DNA of 64,000 bases. Origin: Lindgomyces ingoldianus. Taxonomy: Eukaryota; Ascomycota; Dothideomycetes; Pleosporales; Lindgomycetaceae. Below the pieces are notes generated by a model, which made no database searches, was not told the origin of the DNA, and worked only from the letters and a program-made list of their open reading frames with translations. Positions 22,805-33,819 of the stretch are shown one piece after another. Location of the stretch: positions 2,364,817 to 2,428,816 of the forward strand of contig NW_022985163.1 in NCBI RefSeq assembly GCF_010093535.1, written 5' to 3'. How positions within the stretch are numbered: the stretch's first letter is position 1; the number at the start of each line of letters is the position of its first letter. The translations under genes were made by a program, and so were the position numbers.

Positions 22805-23371
22805 ATGTTGGTCAATCCGTATGAAGAAGTAGAGGAAGAGTTGAACTGCCTAATCGCCTACGAATGGTTCACCCCGATGAATCAGGTCTACCACCAACTT
22901 TGGCACGAAACAACACTTCCATTCAAGCTGGACCGGTGGGTGTTCAAGGAGAATTTTACCATGATGAACTTCTTGTGATTCAAGAAAAAGCCTCAGAGGC
23001 CTCAGCGTCGAGCCCTGACTCAGTTGGTTGTCCTACACAATCCCTCAACCAAGTCCATGATAGAATGGATGGGAACTCTGCAGAGAGTTAACCTAGTGCA
23101 GAGCAGGGTGGGGAAGCGCAATGGATGTTATGCCGTTGAAGGAAGAGAGAACGGTTTCAAGCTGGTGTGGACAGGCCGAATTCTCCAGATACCCGAAGAC
23201 CGGATTGATGGCGATTTCTGGAATTACATGCGCACGGCAAGCTCTCCCATTGCTATTGTGCCGGATGTTCGGGAGCGAATAGAGAATTACGATATAGGAT
23301 TTTCGATAGCCCAGGCATATGGTGGCTCACATCGTCCAGTCACGTTAGCGCAGCTAGTTTTGCGTAGCTAG
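22805..23371 (+). pseudogene. Hypothetical gene with one in-frame TGA
   Basis: A single frame of 188 sense codons interrupted only by TGA at 22976-22978. It starts MLVNPYEEVEEELNCLIAYE and ends VTLAQLVLRS. The segment before the stop (FTPMNQVYHQLWHETTLPFK) and after it (FKKKPQRPQRRALTQLVVLH) reads as one continuous protein. A CGA-to-TGA transition would account for the break. The longest intact part begins at 23024. Family not recognised. Confidence 0.4.
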
Positions 23372-23476
23372 AACAATACATCGTCCGTGGTGTGCACAGT
23401 TGAAGAGAAAAGCGGAAACCGTTGATATCGTAAAGGTGTCAGACATTGGTAGACTTGCCACGACACCCCCGCATTA

Positions 23477-24125
23477 AGATAAGAATACCGCGATCTTATA
23501 CGTAGCCTTCACTTAAATTTCAGCGCCGTTTCGGCCTCGTACGTCAACATGTTGGTAAAGATTTGCAGTCGCTGCGGCGGACCCCTGTCGACTTTGAGCC
23601 CATGAAAAGCTTAGCGAGGCCCTTGCATCTTGCCTCCCGTCATGCCAAGCCCTTCTGATTCCAGCGCCTCTGACGTCATCCGTGCATCTTCGCAGTTCAA
23701 GTAACATTGGCTACGATCTCACATTTCAATTCATTGCGATGTTTTATCGCAAGCTGACAATAATTTCTCTTCGGAAGATGCACAGCAAAGAAGAGCGCGG
23801 TGTCTACGAAGATGCGGACGAGAAAACCTCGGATTCTTGGGTCAAAGCTTGAGGGCATCGGCAGGTTTACGTGCTGCCAATCATTCCTGACGTAGTTAAT
23901 TCCCTACTAACACCGAGTAGCCGCGTAGCCGCTAAGTTTTATCGTAGATCCCACGCCCCGGATCCTCATCACGAGAGCTGCTCTCCATCCATCCACTGAT
24001 AACGCCGTCGGGACTCCCGAGACTCAGCCCATCCGTCATTGGGCGTTTCGAAGCTCCTCCATCTTGTGGGGTGCACATGGGCATCTTTTGCCTCACAGCC
24101 GAAGATGTGCATGCGATCCTTATCA
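23477..24125 (+). promoter_or_regulatory. Candidate GATA-factor (AreA-type) sites upstream of permease gene
   Basis: Three HGATAR matches lie within 920 bp of the permease start: AGATAAG at 23477-23483, TGATAA at 23997-24002, and CTTATCA (reverse TGATAAG) at 24119-24125. Nitrogen-regulated fungal permeases are commonly controlled through such sites by AreA/NIT2. The motif is short and would occur by chance, so this is inference. Confidence 0.35.
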
Positions 24126-24395
24126 AGGGTATCTAGAGGCCACCCTGCACTTGCGGTCTTTAAGATGGCGGGATTGCCCAGCAAACGTTGACTAGGCTCC
24201 GCTTGTTGCGGGTTTTGTTTGCGCTCCTGACTTTCACCTGATTTTAAAGCTGAGAATTTTTGCTGGCGGGCCTACTGGGATTAACTCTTAAAAGGGTCGC
24301 GTGCCGCCTTACGGCTTTCATTCTTGACACACGGAGCGGGGCTTTACTGGTCATTTTTTGCATTAGAGTTCCTAACTCCTCTCTCCCTTCTCGTC

Positions 24396-26512
24396 ATGTC
24401 GGAGAAAGACTTGGAAAAGGGAGACTCTAGGGCATCTGGCCCACCACAGTACGACTATGGAGCCACGGAAGAGACGCTGGAGGGCACGAAATGGACTCGG
24501 TTCCGGGACAGTTTCAAGAAGAATCCAAACGCGAGGATGGTGACTGAGGCGGTGGATGAGGAGGGCAAGCCTCTAGAAGACCAGCCACCTGCGGAACCTG
24601 CACTGAGCATGAAATTAAAGGACAGGCATCTCCAAATGATTGCTATTGGGGGCTCAATTGGTATGGTTCTTTTTTCTTTCTTAATGTTGCGTCGCTACGA
24701 GTATCACATACTGTCCTTAAAGGTCTTCACGGTTGCTATTCCGTTCCTTGGGTGAATTGACCAACATGCCTTGGACTTAATTACTGATAAAGCTGTCCTA
24801 GGTACCGGCCTCTTCGTCGGATCCGGTGCTGCTCTTGAAGCTGGTGGCCCTGCATCATTGATCATTGCATATGGTCTGATTGGGATAATGCTATTCTGTA
24901 CAGTCCATGCCCTTGGAGAGCTAGCTGTAGCATTCCCAGTCGCAGGATCCTTCGCAGTATATGCGAGCCGCTTCATTGATCCTGCCTGGGGCTTTGCTAT
25001 GGCCTGGAAGTGCGTATATCATATCATTCATCAACAGATGGTAGTAGCGAGAATGGCATTGCTGACTACTCAAAGCTACGCTCTATCCTGGCTTGTCACG
25101 CTACCCCTCGAGATCGTCGCCGCCTCCATCACTGTTGGTTACTGGCCTGGATCGCGCAACGTCAACCCAGCAGCTTGGGTCACCATCTTCTTGGCCGTGA
25201 TTATCAGCATCAATCTCTTTGGTGTGAAAGGCTACGGAGAGGCTGAGTTTGTCTTCTCGATCATCAAGATCCTCGCTGTCGTTGGGTTTATGTAAGTTTC
25301 TTACCAATATGGCAATTCCCCTGCTTATCTAAAAGCCATCAGTATCCTTGGTATCATCATTGATACTGGCGGTGTTCCAGGTCAGTCGTACATGGGTGCG
25401 AAGTACTGGTACAATCCAGGAGCCTTTGTACGTCGATTGTTGAAGAGAGACAAGAAGTGATTGAACTGACCATCACTCGTAGCACAATGGCTTCAAAGGG
25501 CTTTGCTCAGTTTTTGTCACTGCTGCATTCTCCTTCGCCGGTACTGAGTTGGTTGGCCTTTGCGCTGCCGAGACAGAAAATCCTCGGAAAACTTTACCCA
25601 CTGCTGTGAAGCAGGTGTTTTGGCGTATTTGCTTGGTTTGTCGACCCTCGAACAATCTCCTGACAGAGTTTCTTACCGTGATAGTTCTACATGGTTTCAC
25701 TTACAATCGTTGGTTGCTTAGTGCCATATAACGACCCTAACCTCATTGGAGCTTCTTCTAGCGATGCCAACGCATCCCCCTTCGTCATCGCCGTCAAAAA
25801 TGCAGGCATCAGTGCCGTTCCTTCCATCATGAATGTCGTCATCATGATTGCTGTTCTCAGTGTCGGCAATTCCTCCATCTACGGATCTTCGCGTACTCTT
25901 GCTGCCCTTGCTGATCGTGGCCAAGCACCCAAGATTCTCGGCTATATCGACCGATCAGGTCGCCCACTAGTCGCCATCCTTTTCTCCTCCGCATTCGGCT
26001 TCATCTGCTACATTGTTGCAGCCGGTACCGATACCCGTGAAAAGGCCTTTACCTGGATGCTAGCTATATCGGGTCTTGCTGCCATTTTTAACTGGGCATC
26101 CATCTGTCTCTGCCATATCCGCTTCCGTCGCGCTTGGAAGCTCAAAGGCCACACGTTGGATGAACTAGCATTCAAATCCCAAGCAACAGTCTGGGGCTCA
26201 TACGTCGGCTTCATCTTCAATATTTTGATTCTCATCGCGCAATTCTGGACCGGGTTTGCCCCCGTCGGTTACGGAGAGATGACAGCTGGAGAGCGGGTAC
26301 AGAGCTTCTTTCAAGCATACTTGGCGTTTCCGATCGTTGTTTTGTTCTATATCGTGTATAAGATTTGGTTTAAAACGAAATTTAAGAGAGCCAAGGACAT
26401 TGATGTCACAAGTGGTAGAAGGGAGATGAATTTGGCTGCGTTATTGGCGGAGGAGAGGGCTGAACAAGCGAAATGGCCAATGTGGAAGAAGATTTATAAG
26501 ACGATTTGTTAG
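24396..26512 (+). CDS. Gap1-type amino-acid permease (584 aa)
   Basis: Imports amino acids by proton symport at the plasma membrane (AAT/YAT family of the APC superfamily). Six exons: 24396-24660, 24802-25009, 25076-25291, 25343-25427, 25483-25635 and 25685-26512; 1755 nt in frame. Intron 1 is long (141 nt) and intron 5 has a weaker GTTTGT donor, but each join restores a family motif: AIGGSIG+TGLFVGSG in TM1, AMAW+NYALSWLVTLPLEI in TM3, FRICL-type TM end to FYMVSLTIVGC. The acidic N-terminal tail (about 85 residues) is cytosolic. FSFAGTELVGLCAAETENPR in the middle is the YAT hallmark. The C-terminus ends in an amphipathic segment with WKKIYKTIC, whose final Cys matches the palmitoylated end of Gap1-like permeases. 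The substrate is not predictable from sequence alone. Confidence 0.93.
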
Positions 26513-28003
26513 ACAGGGGGTTGGGCGCAATTTGGAACTTCGCTGCTTCTACATTTTTGGATCTCGAGCAACACTGGAGGATGGCTTGAGGCAGTGGCTG
26601 GATGTCAGGTCGGGATGTGATGATGAACGTGTGGATACATTTACTACGCTGTATTATATTTATATCGAGCTGAAACTTTTGCGACCCAGTATCGCCAGTA
26701 GCCTCCCCTGGATATTTCGTTTCAAGTATTGGGGAGGGTAATGTCACGTGCTTCCAGCCCATTGAACTTCAAATTCCAATTCATCATCCTCCCACTACTC
26801 CACGAGCATATCCTATATTCCCACTAGAGACAAGGCAGTCTTTGCTAATTTCCCTCCGTCCTATTCTTAATCTTTTTTGTATTTGCCAGATTCGCGGTGT
26901 TAGACAGAAACACCCAAGTCATGCAAGATTTCTTCCAACGTGTAAAATCGCGCTTGTTCGGCATCTTCCTATCTGGGGGCTCTTCAGTCGACTTTTCCAT
27001 CCGATTTTGGATTGTATTTGCGCTGCCGAGGTGGTCCTGTGCCACCTCAAGACGAGCTCATAACAGGTTTGCGGCGCTTCGGCGGCTATGGTCATGCCTC
27101 CTCCACCAGGATTGCTGGCATTTGGCGTGTTGGCACAAAGCACTCCTCGTTGTCGGCTCTCTCCCAATATCTTAGCTTAGTAAAAAGAGGATACAAATTT
27201 ACTGCCTCGGTGGCACATTGGGCACAGTCCCCTGGGGAATCATTGATGTAGTTTAGTTAATGGATTGCCTTTCTTATCAGCTAGAGGGTGGTGGTGATGG
27301 TGGTGGTGATGCATGCTGAGCGGGTCTGCCATAGTGAGGAAATCTGCGCCGAACGGTGGTGGTAGCTGACGAATGGGATAGAGAGCACACAGGTGGTATT
27401 AGTTTGGCATATTATAGTGAGATTTCAGCCCGAGGGGCTAGTTCAGAGCAACTACAAGGCCGAAGGACGATGATTACCTACGCCGCGAGGTAATGGGTGG
27501 TCAAAGCTTCAGCGCCGAATCACCGACTTTCAAGGATCATTCGAACTTCTAATGTAGTTCCAGTGCTAGCAGAGGGGATGGTCGACGACCTCTGGTATGA
27601 GGAAGGTCTCATATGAGGATGGAGGATGCTTCGAAGCTATATTAGGCTCAAATACACTATTCCCGATTCAGCCTAGTTATACCAAGTTATTGAACTTACA
27701 GTCCGGAAAAATTCCAACATTACTCCTCTGCTTATGTTGCTAGTCGTCTATCTCACCATTAACTTGAATTTCTATGTGGGTTCGGTCGAAAATATCCCGA
27801 GGAGGTATCGTCCACAGGTGCTCTGGCGGCGACACTTGGACTCCCAGGCCTACGAAACGCAGAGCGGAATCGTACCAGGGAAGCAATTTGCGGAAAAATG
27901 AGGCTAAAGCTGAGTGGTACTTAGCCCTTCAGTGTATAAAGGATCAAGTATATCCTCTGTTCCACTTTTTTTGGAGAAGATGTGACGTCTTTCCATCCTC
28001 AAA
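26513..28003. other. Intergenic between permease and esterase
   Basis: Short frames only. The last 100-200 bp before 28004 are probably the esterase promoter and leader. A small GGT/GAT simple repeat is at 27287-27311. Confidence 0.45.
27287..27311 (+). repeat. Simple repeat (GGTGGTGGTGATG)2
   Basis: Two near-perfect units of GGTGGTGGTGATG in tandem. Confidence 0.8.
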
Positions 28004-29666
28004 ATGGCATTCATCAAATCTTCATTCCGATTTCTCCTATCCCTTTCCCTCTCCCTCTACCAAATCACGGCCTCTATAACCCCCAATTCCTCCCCACTCG
28101 TCACTCTCGACTACGGCATCTTCCAAGGCGTCTACTCAACCTCCTACAACCTAACCCACTACCGCCGGATTCCTTTTGGCGCCTCCACCGCAGGCCCGAA
28201 CCGCTTCCGCGCACCCCAACCCCCACTCCCTGTCAATGGCACCTATAACACCGACCGCGCCTTCGACATGTGTCCACAACGCACCGTTAACGGATCCGAA
28301 GACTGTCTCTACCTCGGTCTGTACTCTCGGCCTTGGGACGGAAAAACACTGCGACCCGTGCTCGTCACGTTCTACGGCGGCGGATTTATCCAGGGTTCTG
28401 CGAGTTTTACGATTCCACCGAGCGGGTTTCCGGTGTTGAATGCAAGCCAATTGAATGATTACGTTGTTGTCTATCCGAACTACCGGACCAACGTTTTCGG
28501 CTTCCTAGCCGGGGCGAAACTGAAAGGAAGAACGGATGTAGATTTTAATCCCGGGTTGCTGGATCAACAAGCTGCGTTGAAATGGGTGCAGAAGTATATC
28601 ACGAGATTTGGTGGTGATCCCGCTAATGTCACCATCTGGGGTCAGTCGGCAGGTGGAGGAAGCGTGGTTGCGCAGTCCATTGCAAAGGGAAATCGAGGAA
28701 AGGGGCTGTTTGTGAAGGCAATGGCTAGTTCCCCGTATTGGCCGAAGACGTATCGGTTTGATGCGCCTGAGATTGAAGAGTTGTATGAGCAGGTTGTTGA
28801 AGCTGGGGGGTGTAAATCAAAGGATGATGAAATCGGATGTTTGAAGAGCGTAGACGTGCAGTTGTTGAGAGAGATTAGTTTGAAGATTTCAGCAGAGCAC
28901 ACATATTCGACTAGTAGCTATACTTGGGGACCCGTTGTTAGTGATGGGTTCCTCGCGGAATCGTTGTCGGAGGTTGTTAGGAGTGGGAAGTTGAACGTGG
29001 AGATGGTCATGGGAAGTTATAACTTGCATGAGGGGGAGAACTTTATTCCGCCAGGGTTGGCCAGTGCTTCGGGATCCGGGGGTTTCAATTCGTCGACTGC
29101 GAGTTTTGAGACCATGTTGAAGCTTTTCTTGCCAGGCTTTGGCGAGAATGAAGTGAACGAGGTGAAGAGGTTGTATCCGGAAATGGGAACTGCGGAGGAG
29201 ATTCAATGGAATACTACGTATGAGAGAGCGGGGATGGTGTACCGAGATCTAGTGCTCGCTTGCCCAGCATATTGGACTGCGAAGACAGCAAAAAAAGGGT
29301 GGCTGATTGAGTATACGATTAGTCCGGCGAAGCATGCTTCCGATACTATTTACGTAAATGTCCATCCATTCACACAGAAGTCGATACGGGACTTGCTGAC
29401 GGATATTACAGTGGAACCAAGTCAACGCGGTTCAGAAATCCGATACTTTGATCTATGAAGGATATACAGGGGCAATGGCGAGTTTTGCCCAAACGGGCGA
29501 CCCTAACGCGCATAAGCTTACAAATGTAAGTACTGTGGGTGTACCAAGCGTAGATGAGAATAGGCAATTCGTAGTTCGTAAATCCAGGCTCGCGGATGTC
29601 AGTATTAGCATGTTGGAGAAGAGATGCGAGTTCTGGCTTCAGCAGGGGAGTAAAATTCCCGTGTGA
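28004..29666 (+). CDS. Secreted type-B carboxylesterase/lipase (534 aa)
   Basis: Hydrolyses carboxylic esters. Secretion is indicated by an N-terminal signal peptide (SFRFLLSLSLSLYQITAS). Two exons, 28004-29353 and 29412-29666, with a 58-nt intron (GTAAAT...CAG) whose removal joins KHASDTIY to WNQVNAVQKS. Type-B landmarks are present: SEDCLYL (98-104), oxyanion YGGGF (124-128), nucleophile GQSAGGGS with Ser215, the acid Glu343 in NLHEGE, and His444 in AKHASD. The nucleophile elbow has Gln instead of the usual Glu (GESAGG), seen in some family members. Several N-glycosylation sequons. It lies tail to tail with the dehydrogenase gene (47 bp between stops). Substrate cannot be predicted. Confidence 0.93.
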
Positions 29667-29713
29667 CCAAATGCCTACCAACCCAAGAAATTCAGAAATC
29701 GTTCTTAGAAGTA

Positions 29714-31129
29714 TTACCTCTTATACAACCCCAGCAATCCCCCCAGGTCTACCTCACCTCCCTTTCCCCTCACCATCAACAACAAATTCAATGCACCGCT
29801 TCCCAAATACAGCGGACACTTGATGCCCTGTGCCTCCTCCAACACTATTTTAATACTCTCTAGAAAACTTACAATCCTTTCCTTCCCACTATCTTCCCCT
29901 TCCAAAATCGGAATCATCTTTGCACCGAAATCCTTAAACATGGTACTCCCACCCGCCGCATCAACGGCCAACTCATACAGCTGGGGCAGCGGCAATCCGA
30001 CATGCTTCGCAAATGCAATACTCTCGGCTGCAGCGCAAAGATGGACAGTACGCAGGAGATTAACAACGAGATCGAGTTTCTTTTCCTTTTCTGTAGCAGA
30101 TAATGTGGATTGGATGCTAGACACCGGATCTGAAGTCCAGAGACGAACCATGCCGGCGTCGTCGTTGGGTCCCCAGCCGCGGTCCACGCCAGAGAGGTAA
30201 ACTTGCTCGGCAATGGTGCAGAGGGGGGCCGGGAAGTTTACCAGGCGGGCCATAGAAGTTATGATGCCCTGGTATTAATTAGCAAAACGTCTTTTACCAT
30301 CTCTTCTCCCGACGACAGGGTCTAAGGAAGAGAGTTTTGTAGATGACGCACGGCACATTGGGGGTGCAATACATACCACATCCTTGAGAATAATCATCAA
30401 TGCACTTGCTCCAGGAAAATAATCCTCCCCCAGCGTCCTCACGCTTCTATTCTCAAACATCCAGCTCCAGGCCTCACATCCCACCACCTTCTCCCTCACG
30501 CTACTCCCATCCAGCCCCAACCTCGCCGCAAACCCAAACGCCTCACTTACAGCCAGAATCTGTATCGCGGCCAGCACTTGATGCACCATTTTCATATTAC
30601 TCCCCGCGCCAACACCACCCGCTACAATGAACAGTTTCGACGGCGCGGACAACTCTTCTAGCAACCATTGGCCTTTTTGAAGGGCTGCTGAGGACCCACC
30701 GGCCATTATAGAAAGCGTGCCGTCTGCAGCGCGGATCGCGCCACCAGAAACAGGCGCGTCGATGAAGAAGATATCGGACCTCCCCACATCCTTCAACCTC
30801 ACCTCCACCGCCTGGGCATACGAACTCGGTACCGTGGAACACAGCAATAGCGTCGCTTCTTTCGGCAAGCTCTGCACAATCCCCTCTTCTCCGAATAATG
30901 CGGAGTCAGCTTGTTGCGCGGTAGCAACCATGACGACATAAAATGCTTTGTCTTTCGCTGATTCCGAGAGCGAAGGAGTTGACACGCCGCCGGCAGTCTT
31001 GAATTTCTCGAGGGTTGGCGTCCAGACGTCAAAGCCGGTGACGATGTAGCCAGATTTTACGAGGTGCGTGGCCATGCCGAAGCCCATAGCTCCGAGGCCA
31101 CAGAAGCCGATTGGGGGTTTAGGGGACAT
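29714..31129 (-). CDS. Two-domain L-threonate/3-hydroxyisobutyrate-type dehydrogenase (435 aa)
   Basis: NAD(P)-dependent oxidation of a beta-hydroxy acid; family members act on 3-hydroxyisobutyrate, L-threonate or related sugar acids. Exons 31129-30377 and 30268-29714, intron 108 nt (GTATGT...CAG), joining LKDV to GIITSMARLV. The Rossmann motif is GLGAMG (11-16), the substrate loop DAPVSGG is at 124-130, and the catalytic-type Lys180 lies in GAGSNMKMVHQ. The second exon adds more C-terminal all-helical domain, including a repeated SMARLVNFPAPL...A-x-E-x-x-x-x-x-G-x-G block. It is therefore longer than the roughly 300-residue bacterial HIBADH/LtnD enzymes. Divergently transcribed from a class II aldolase gene 811 bp away, which favours a sugar-acid catabolic role over valine breakdown. 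Confidence 0.9.
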
Positions 31130-31389
31130 TGGTTGGGGGGGAGTGATAGAAGGGGGCTGAGAATGTCACGGGAAATTTCGAGGGTGATGAAACGAAGAAA
31201 GTGTGGCCAGAGAAAAATCAGGAACGAAGAAACCGCAGGGACTAAAAACCAAGACTAAGCTTTAGAAATACCGGGCTTCTCTCCGCGTCTCAAAAGCTTG
31301 TCTATAGAGATTTCAGCAGGGTAGTATGAGTGGAAGTTAGAGATATATCAAACCGGACATCCCAACCAAACACCCGACCCAGCAGAATC

Positions 31390-31645
31390 CTACACCCCTG
31401 CCCTCCCACCCACAACTTCCATCGGCAGCTCAAACTCCCCAAAAATCCCTCTCACGATACTCCTAGCACTCTTGGTCAATTGCCGATAATCCACCCTTCT
31501 AGACCGTTTCGGTAGGACATTTACCGGAGACAACGACCCCGCTACACATATCCGTCATAGTGCGGGGTACGCCCGTGCATGTCATGAACGCCTCATTGAA
31601 CATTAGGAGGGGAGTTTTGCCGGCTGTGAGGGTGGGATACTTAAT
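31390..31645 (-). pseudogene. Coding remnant between dehydrogenase and aldolase, frameshifted
   Basis: Two protein-like minus-strand frames meet here. One reads KYPTLTAGKTPLLMFNEAF and continues through SGVVVSGKCP to a TAG. The other, shifted, reads LPKRSRRVDYRQLTKSARSI followed by FGEFELPMEVVGG to TAG at 31392-31390. Together they look like the C-terminal part of one gene with an indel. The family is not recognised. It sits where a kinase or regulator of the sugar-acid module might have been, but nothing in it supports that specifically. Confidence 0.35.
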
Positions 31646-31940
31646 ATAGGAAGCCGATTGCGGATGTTGTGGTTATTTGGCGCGCGGGGTGGAAGGTGGA
31701 TAAAGCGTGTTGCGATGCCTGACGATGTGTGGAGGACCTAGGCTTCAACCTTTATGACGGTGGTTTGCACTTCGGGATATGATCTTCGGGATTTGATCTT
31801 TGGGAATTTACGATAGCTAATCCTCCTGTTTATTTGATTCAAGTTTTTTCGTGTCTTCGTCTCCAATTTTTACACTTCAATCTTGACATCCTTTTACCCT
31901 CACACCCTCTAAGGACCGAAATTCCATCTCAACCACAACT

Positions 31941-32801
31941 ATGGACTCCAACCGCGCCCTCCCCATCCTCGATGCCGCCCAAAAACACTCCTACGGCATC
32001 CCCGCAATGTGCTGCTACAACACCGAAGGCATCCTGGCCACGGTCCGGGCTGCCGAAGCCAAATCCTCACCCGCCATGATCCTGCTTTTCCCCTGGGCAA
32101 TCCAATACGCAAACTCCTGTCTTGTGCACCTCGCCGCCGAAGCTGCCCGCAATGCCTCCGTCCCCGTAACCGTGCATCTCGACCACGCGCAGAGCCCTGA
32201 AATCGTGCGACGTGCTGCGGACATGGGCGGTTTTGATAGTATTATGATTGATATGAGTCACTACGAGAAAGAAGAGAACTTGCGACTGACGACTGAGTTA
32301 ACGCAATATTGCCATGAAAGGGGGATAGCGTGTGAGGCTGAACCTGGGCGTATTGAGGGCGGGGAGGATGGTGTTGGGGATACCGAGGATCTTGAAGGGC
32401 TCTTGACGACTCCCGAGGAAGCGCAGCGGTTCGTCGACTGCGGGATTGATTGGCTAGCACCCGCTTTCGGGAACGTTCATGGGAATTACGGACCCAGAGG
32501 CATTCAGCTAGAATATGACCGTCTGCAGAGTATCAATGAGGCGGTAGGGGATAAGGTCAGGTTGGTGTTGCATGGTGCGGATCCGTTCACGAAAGAGATT
32601 TTTGGGAAGTGTATTGGATGTGGAGTTAGCAAGATTAATATCAACAAAGTGTTGAACAACCCGTGTCAGAAGGTGTGGGCGGAGAAGGCGGGCAAAGCGG
32701 CTTTTACAAGCGTGATTGAGGAGGCGACGTTGGAGATGCAGAAGGCGGTGGAAATGTGTTGTGATATGCTAGGGTCGACAGGGAAAGCTTACGTTGCATA
32801 G
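31941..32801 (+). CDS. Class II ketose-bisphosphate-type aldolase (286 aa)
   Basis: Zinc-dependent cleavage of a phosphorylated ketose or sugar acid, in the FbaA/KbaY/GatY family. Intron-less; the ATG follows a C/A-rich leader typical of fungal genes. Family signatures: the catalytic Asp81 and zinc ligand His82 in VHLDHAQS, CEAEPGRIEGGEDGVG (131-146), zinc ligand His180 in FGNVHGNYG, His211 in LVLHGADP with the following GVSKININ (228-235) phosphate loop. The usual HGGSG of the family is HGADP here. Length is normal. Divergent from a threonate/HIB-type dehydrogenase. Fungi and plants have a fused protein combining such a dehydrogenase, a DUF1537 kinase and this aldolase, so a shared pathway is likely. 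Confidence 0.9.
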   Translation: MDSNRALPILDAAQKHSYGIPAMCCYNTEGILATVRAAEAKSSPAMILLFPWAIQYANSCLVHLAAEAARNASVPVTVHLDHAQSPEIVRRAADMGGFDSIMIDMSHYEKEENLRLTTELTQYCHERGIACEAEPGRIEGGEDGVGDTEDLEGLLTTPEEAQRFVDCGIDWLAPAFGNVHGNYGPRGIQLEYDRLQSINEAVGDKVRLVLHGADPFTKEIFGKCIGCGVSKININKVLNNPCQKVWAEKAGKAAFTSVIEEATLEMQKAVEMCCDMLGSTGKAYVA

Positions 32802-32994
32802 AATTAGTCGGAAAATAGGGTATATGACATCATAATATTGCACACTCCCTCTGTCTCCATTGTTCCACTTTACCGTCTCAGCAAGAACCCCAAATGCATT
32901 ATCCTGTTCCAAGACAATAGCCCGAGTAACCTGAATAGTCTATCCCCCCTTCCCCCTGTCCTCCTGGATTGTCCCCTAAACCAACATGCAGCGC

Positions 32995-33819
32995 CTAAGA
33001 GGAAAGTCTAGCCGCTGCGAACCCGAGAGGTGGGTATTCGCACTCAAGGCCAGCTGCCTCGCAGGCACCACACGCCGCAATCACCAGGTCACAATACTTC
33101 TTCTTGTTCCTGCAGCGCAAACAAGCTGTCCGGGGGTGGCTCGGCTTCCGATTGGTGGCATAGTCGCACGGCAAGTTACAACGCCGGCATCTATCGCAGG
33201 TTGGACGAGTCTTGTCGCACAAGAGCTTTGCTCTGTGGCATTCATCGCACGCGAAGTTCTTGCTACCCACGATGCTACCAATGGGCGGCATCTTCTCCAG
33301 CTGCTGCTGGGCAGCGTCCTGACTATCGGCGTCTGACCCCTCGTCCTCGTCCAGTGTTAGGTTGTCAGGTCGTAGGAATTGCAGCCGTGAGTGCCTGGTA
33401 GCGGTGGTTGGGTAGGGTGCCTAGCACCGGCGACACGCCTGATGTATCGGGTCTTGAGATGTCATTGGGGAGGGACAAGGATCAAAAGCAGACGAACGCG
33501 TCAGCCGGCTTTCGGCTTAGGCATATGGCGACTGGAGGCTTGCTGCTTGACCGTAAGAAATTTGAGGATTCGCTGGTAGGGTGTTGTCCAGCATCTCAAG
33601 ATGCATGAGGTGGCAGTAGGCCGGCTGGGCGTATGCTGAACGAAGAATATGTTGGGGATAGACAATGCTTGCGGTAGGCAGAGTTTCTGGTCCTGTATCT
33701 CCAGCAGGATTCTTCTCCTCTCGAGTATCGGTCCCGAGGTATTCCATCATTCAGACTTCTTCGACCAACTCTAAATCTCCAAGCGTGCCGTCGGTGTTTC
33801 GGAATTGAAAGGGTTCCAT
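32995..33819 (-). pseudogene. Tandem Zn2Cys6 regulator gene interrupted by three stops
   Basis: One minus-strand frame runs from MEPFQFRNTDGTLG (33819) to TAG near 32995. It is broken by TGA (33753-33751), TAA (33519-33517) and TAG (33423-33421). The last segment from ATG 33291 is intact (98 codons) and encodes two complete binuclear zinc clusters: CDECHRAKLLC then CDRCRRCNLPC, and CLRCRNKKKYC then CGACEAAGLEC, each CX2CX6C-X6-CX2CX6C. The segment just before it (DEDEGSDADSQDAAQQQLEK) is acidic and continuous. Stops are explicable as CAA-to-TAA, CAG-to-TAG and CGA/TGG-to-TGA transitions. Alternatively an unusual intron removes some of them, but I found no good splice pair. No fungal_trans domain follows. 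A short Zn2Cys6 product from 33291 could still be made. Confidence 0.6.

Noticed and set aside
24324..24755. Upstream ATG at 24324 as permease start
   Set aside because: It would add a hydrophobic leader not found in the family. The ATG at 24396 gives the usual acidic cytosolic N-terminus, and the frame beyond 24660 is intronic.
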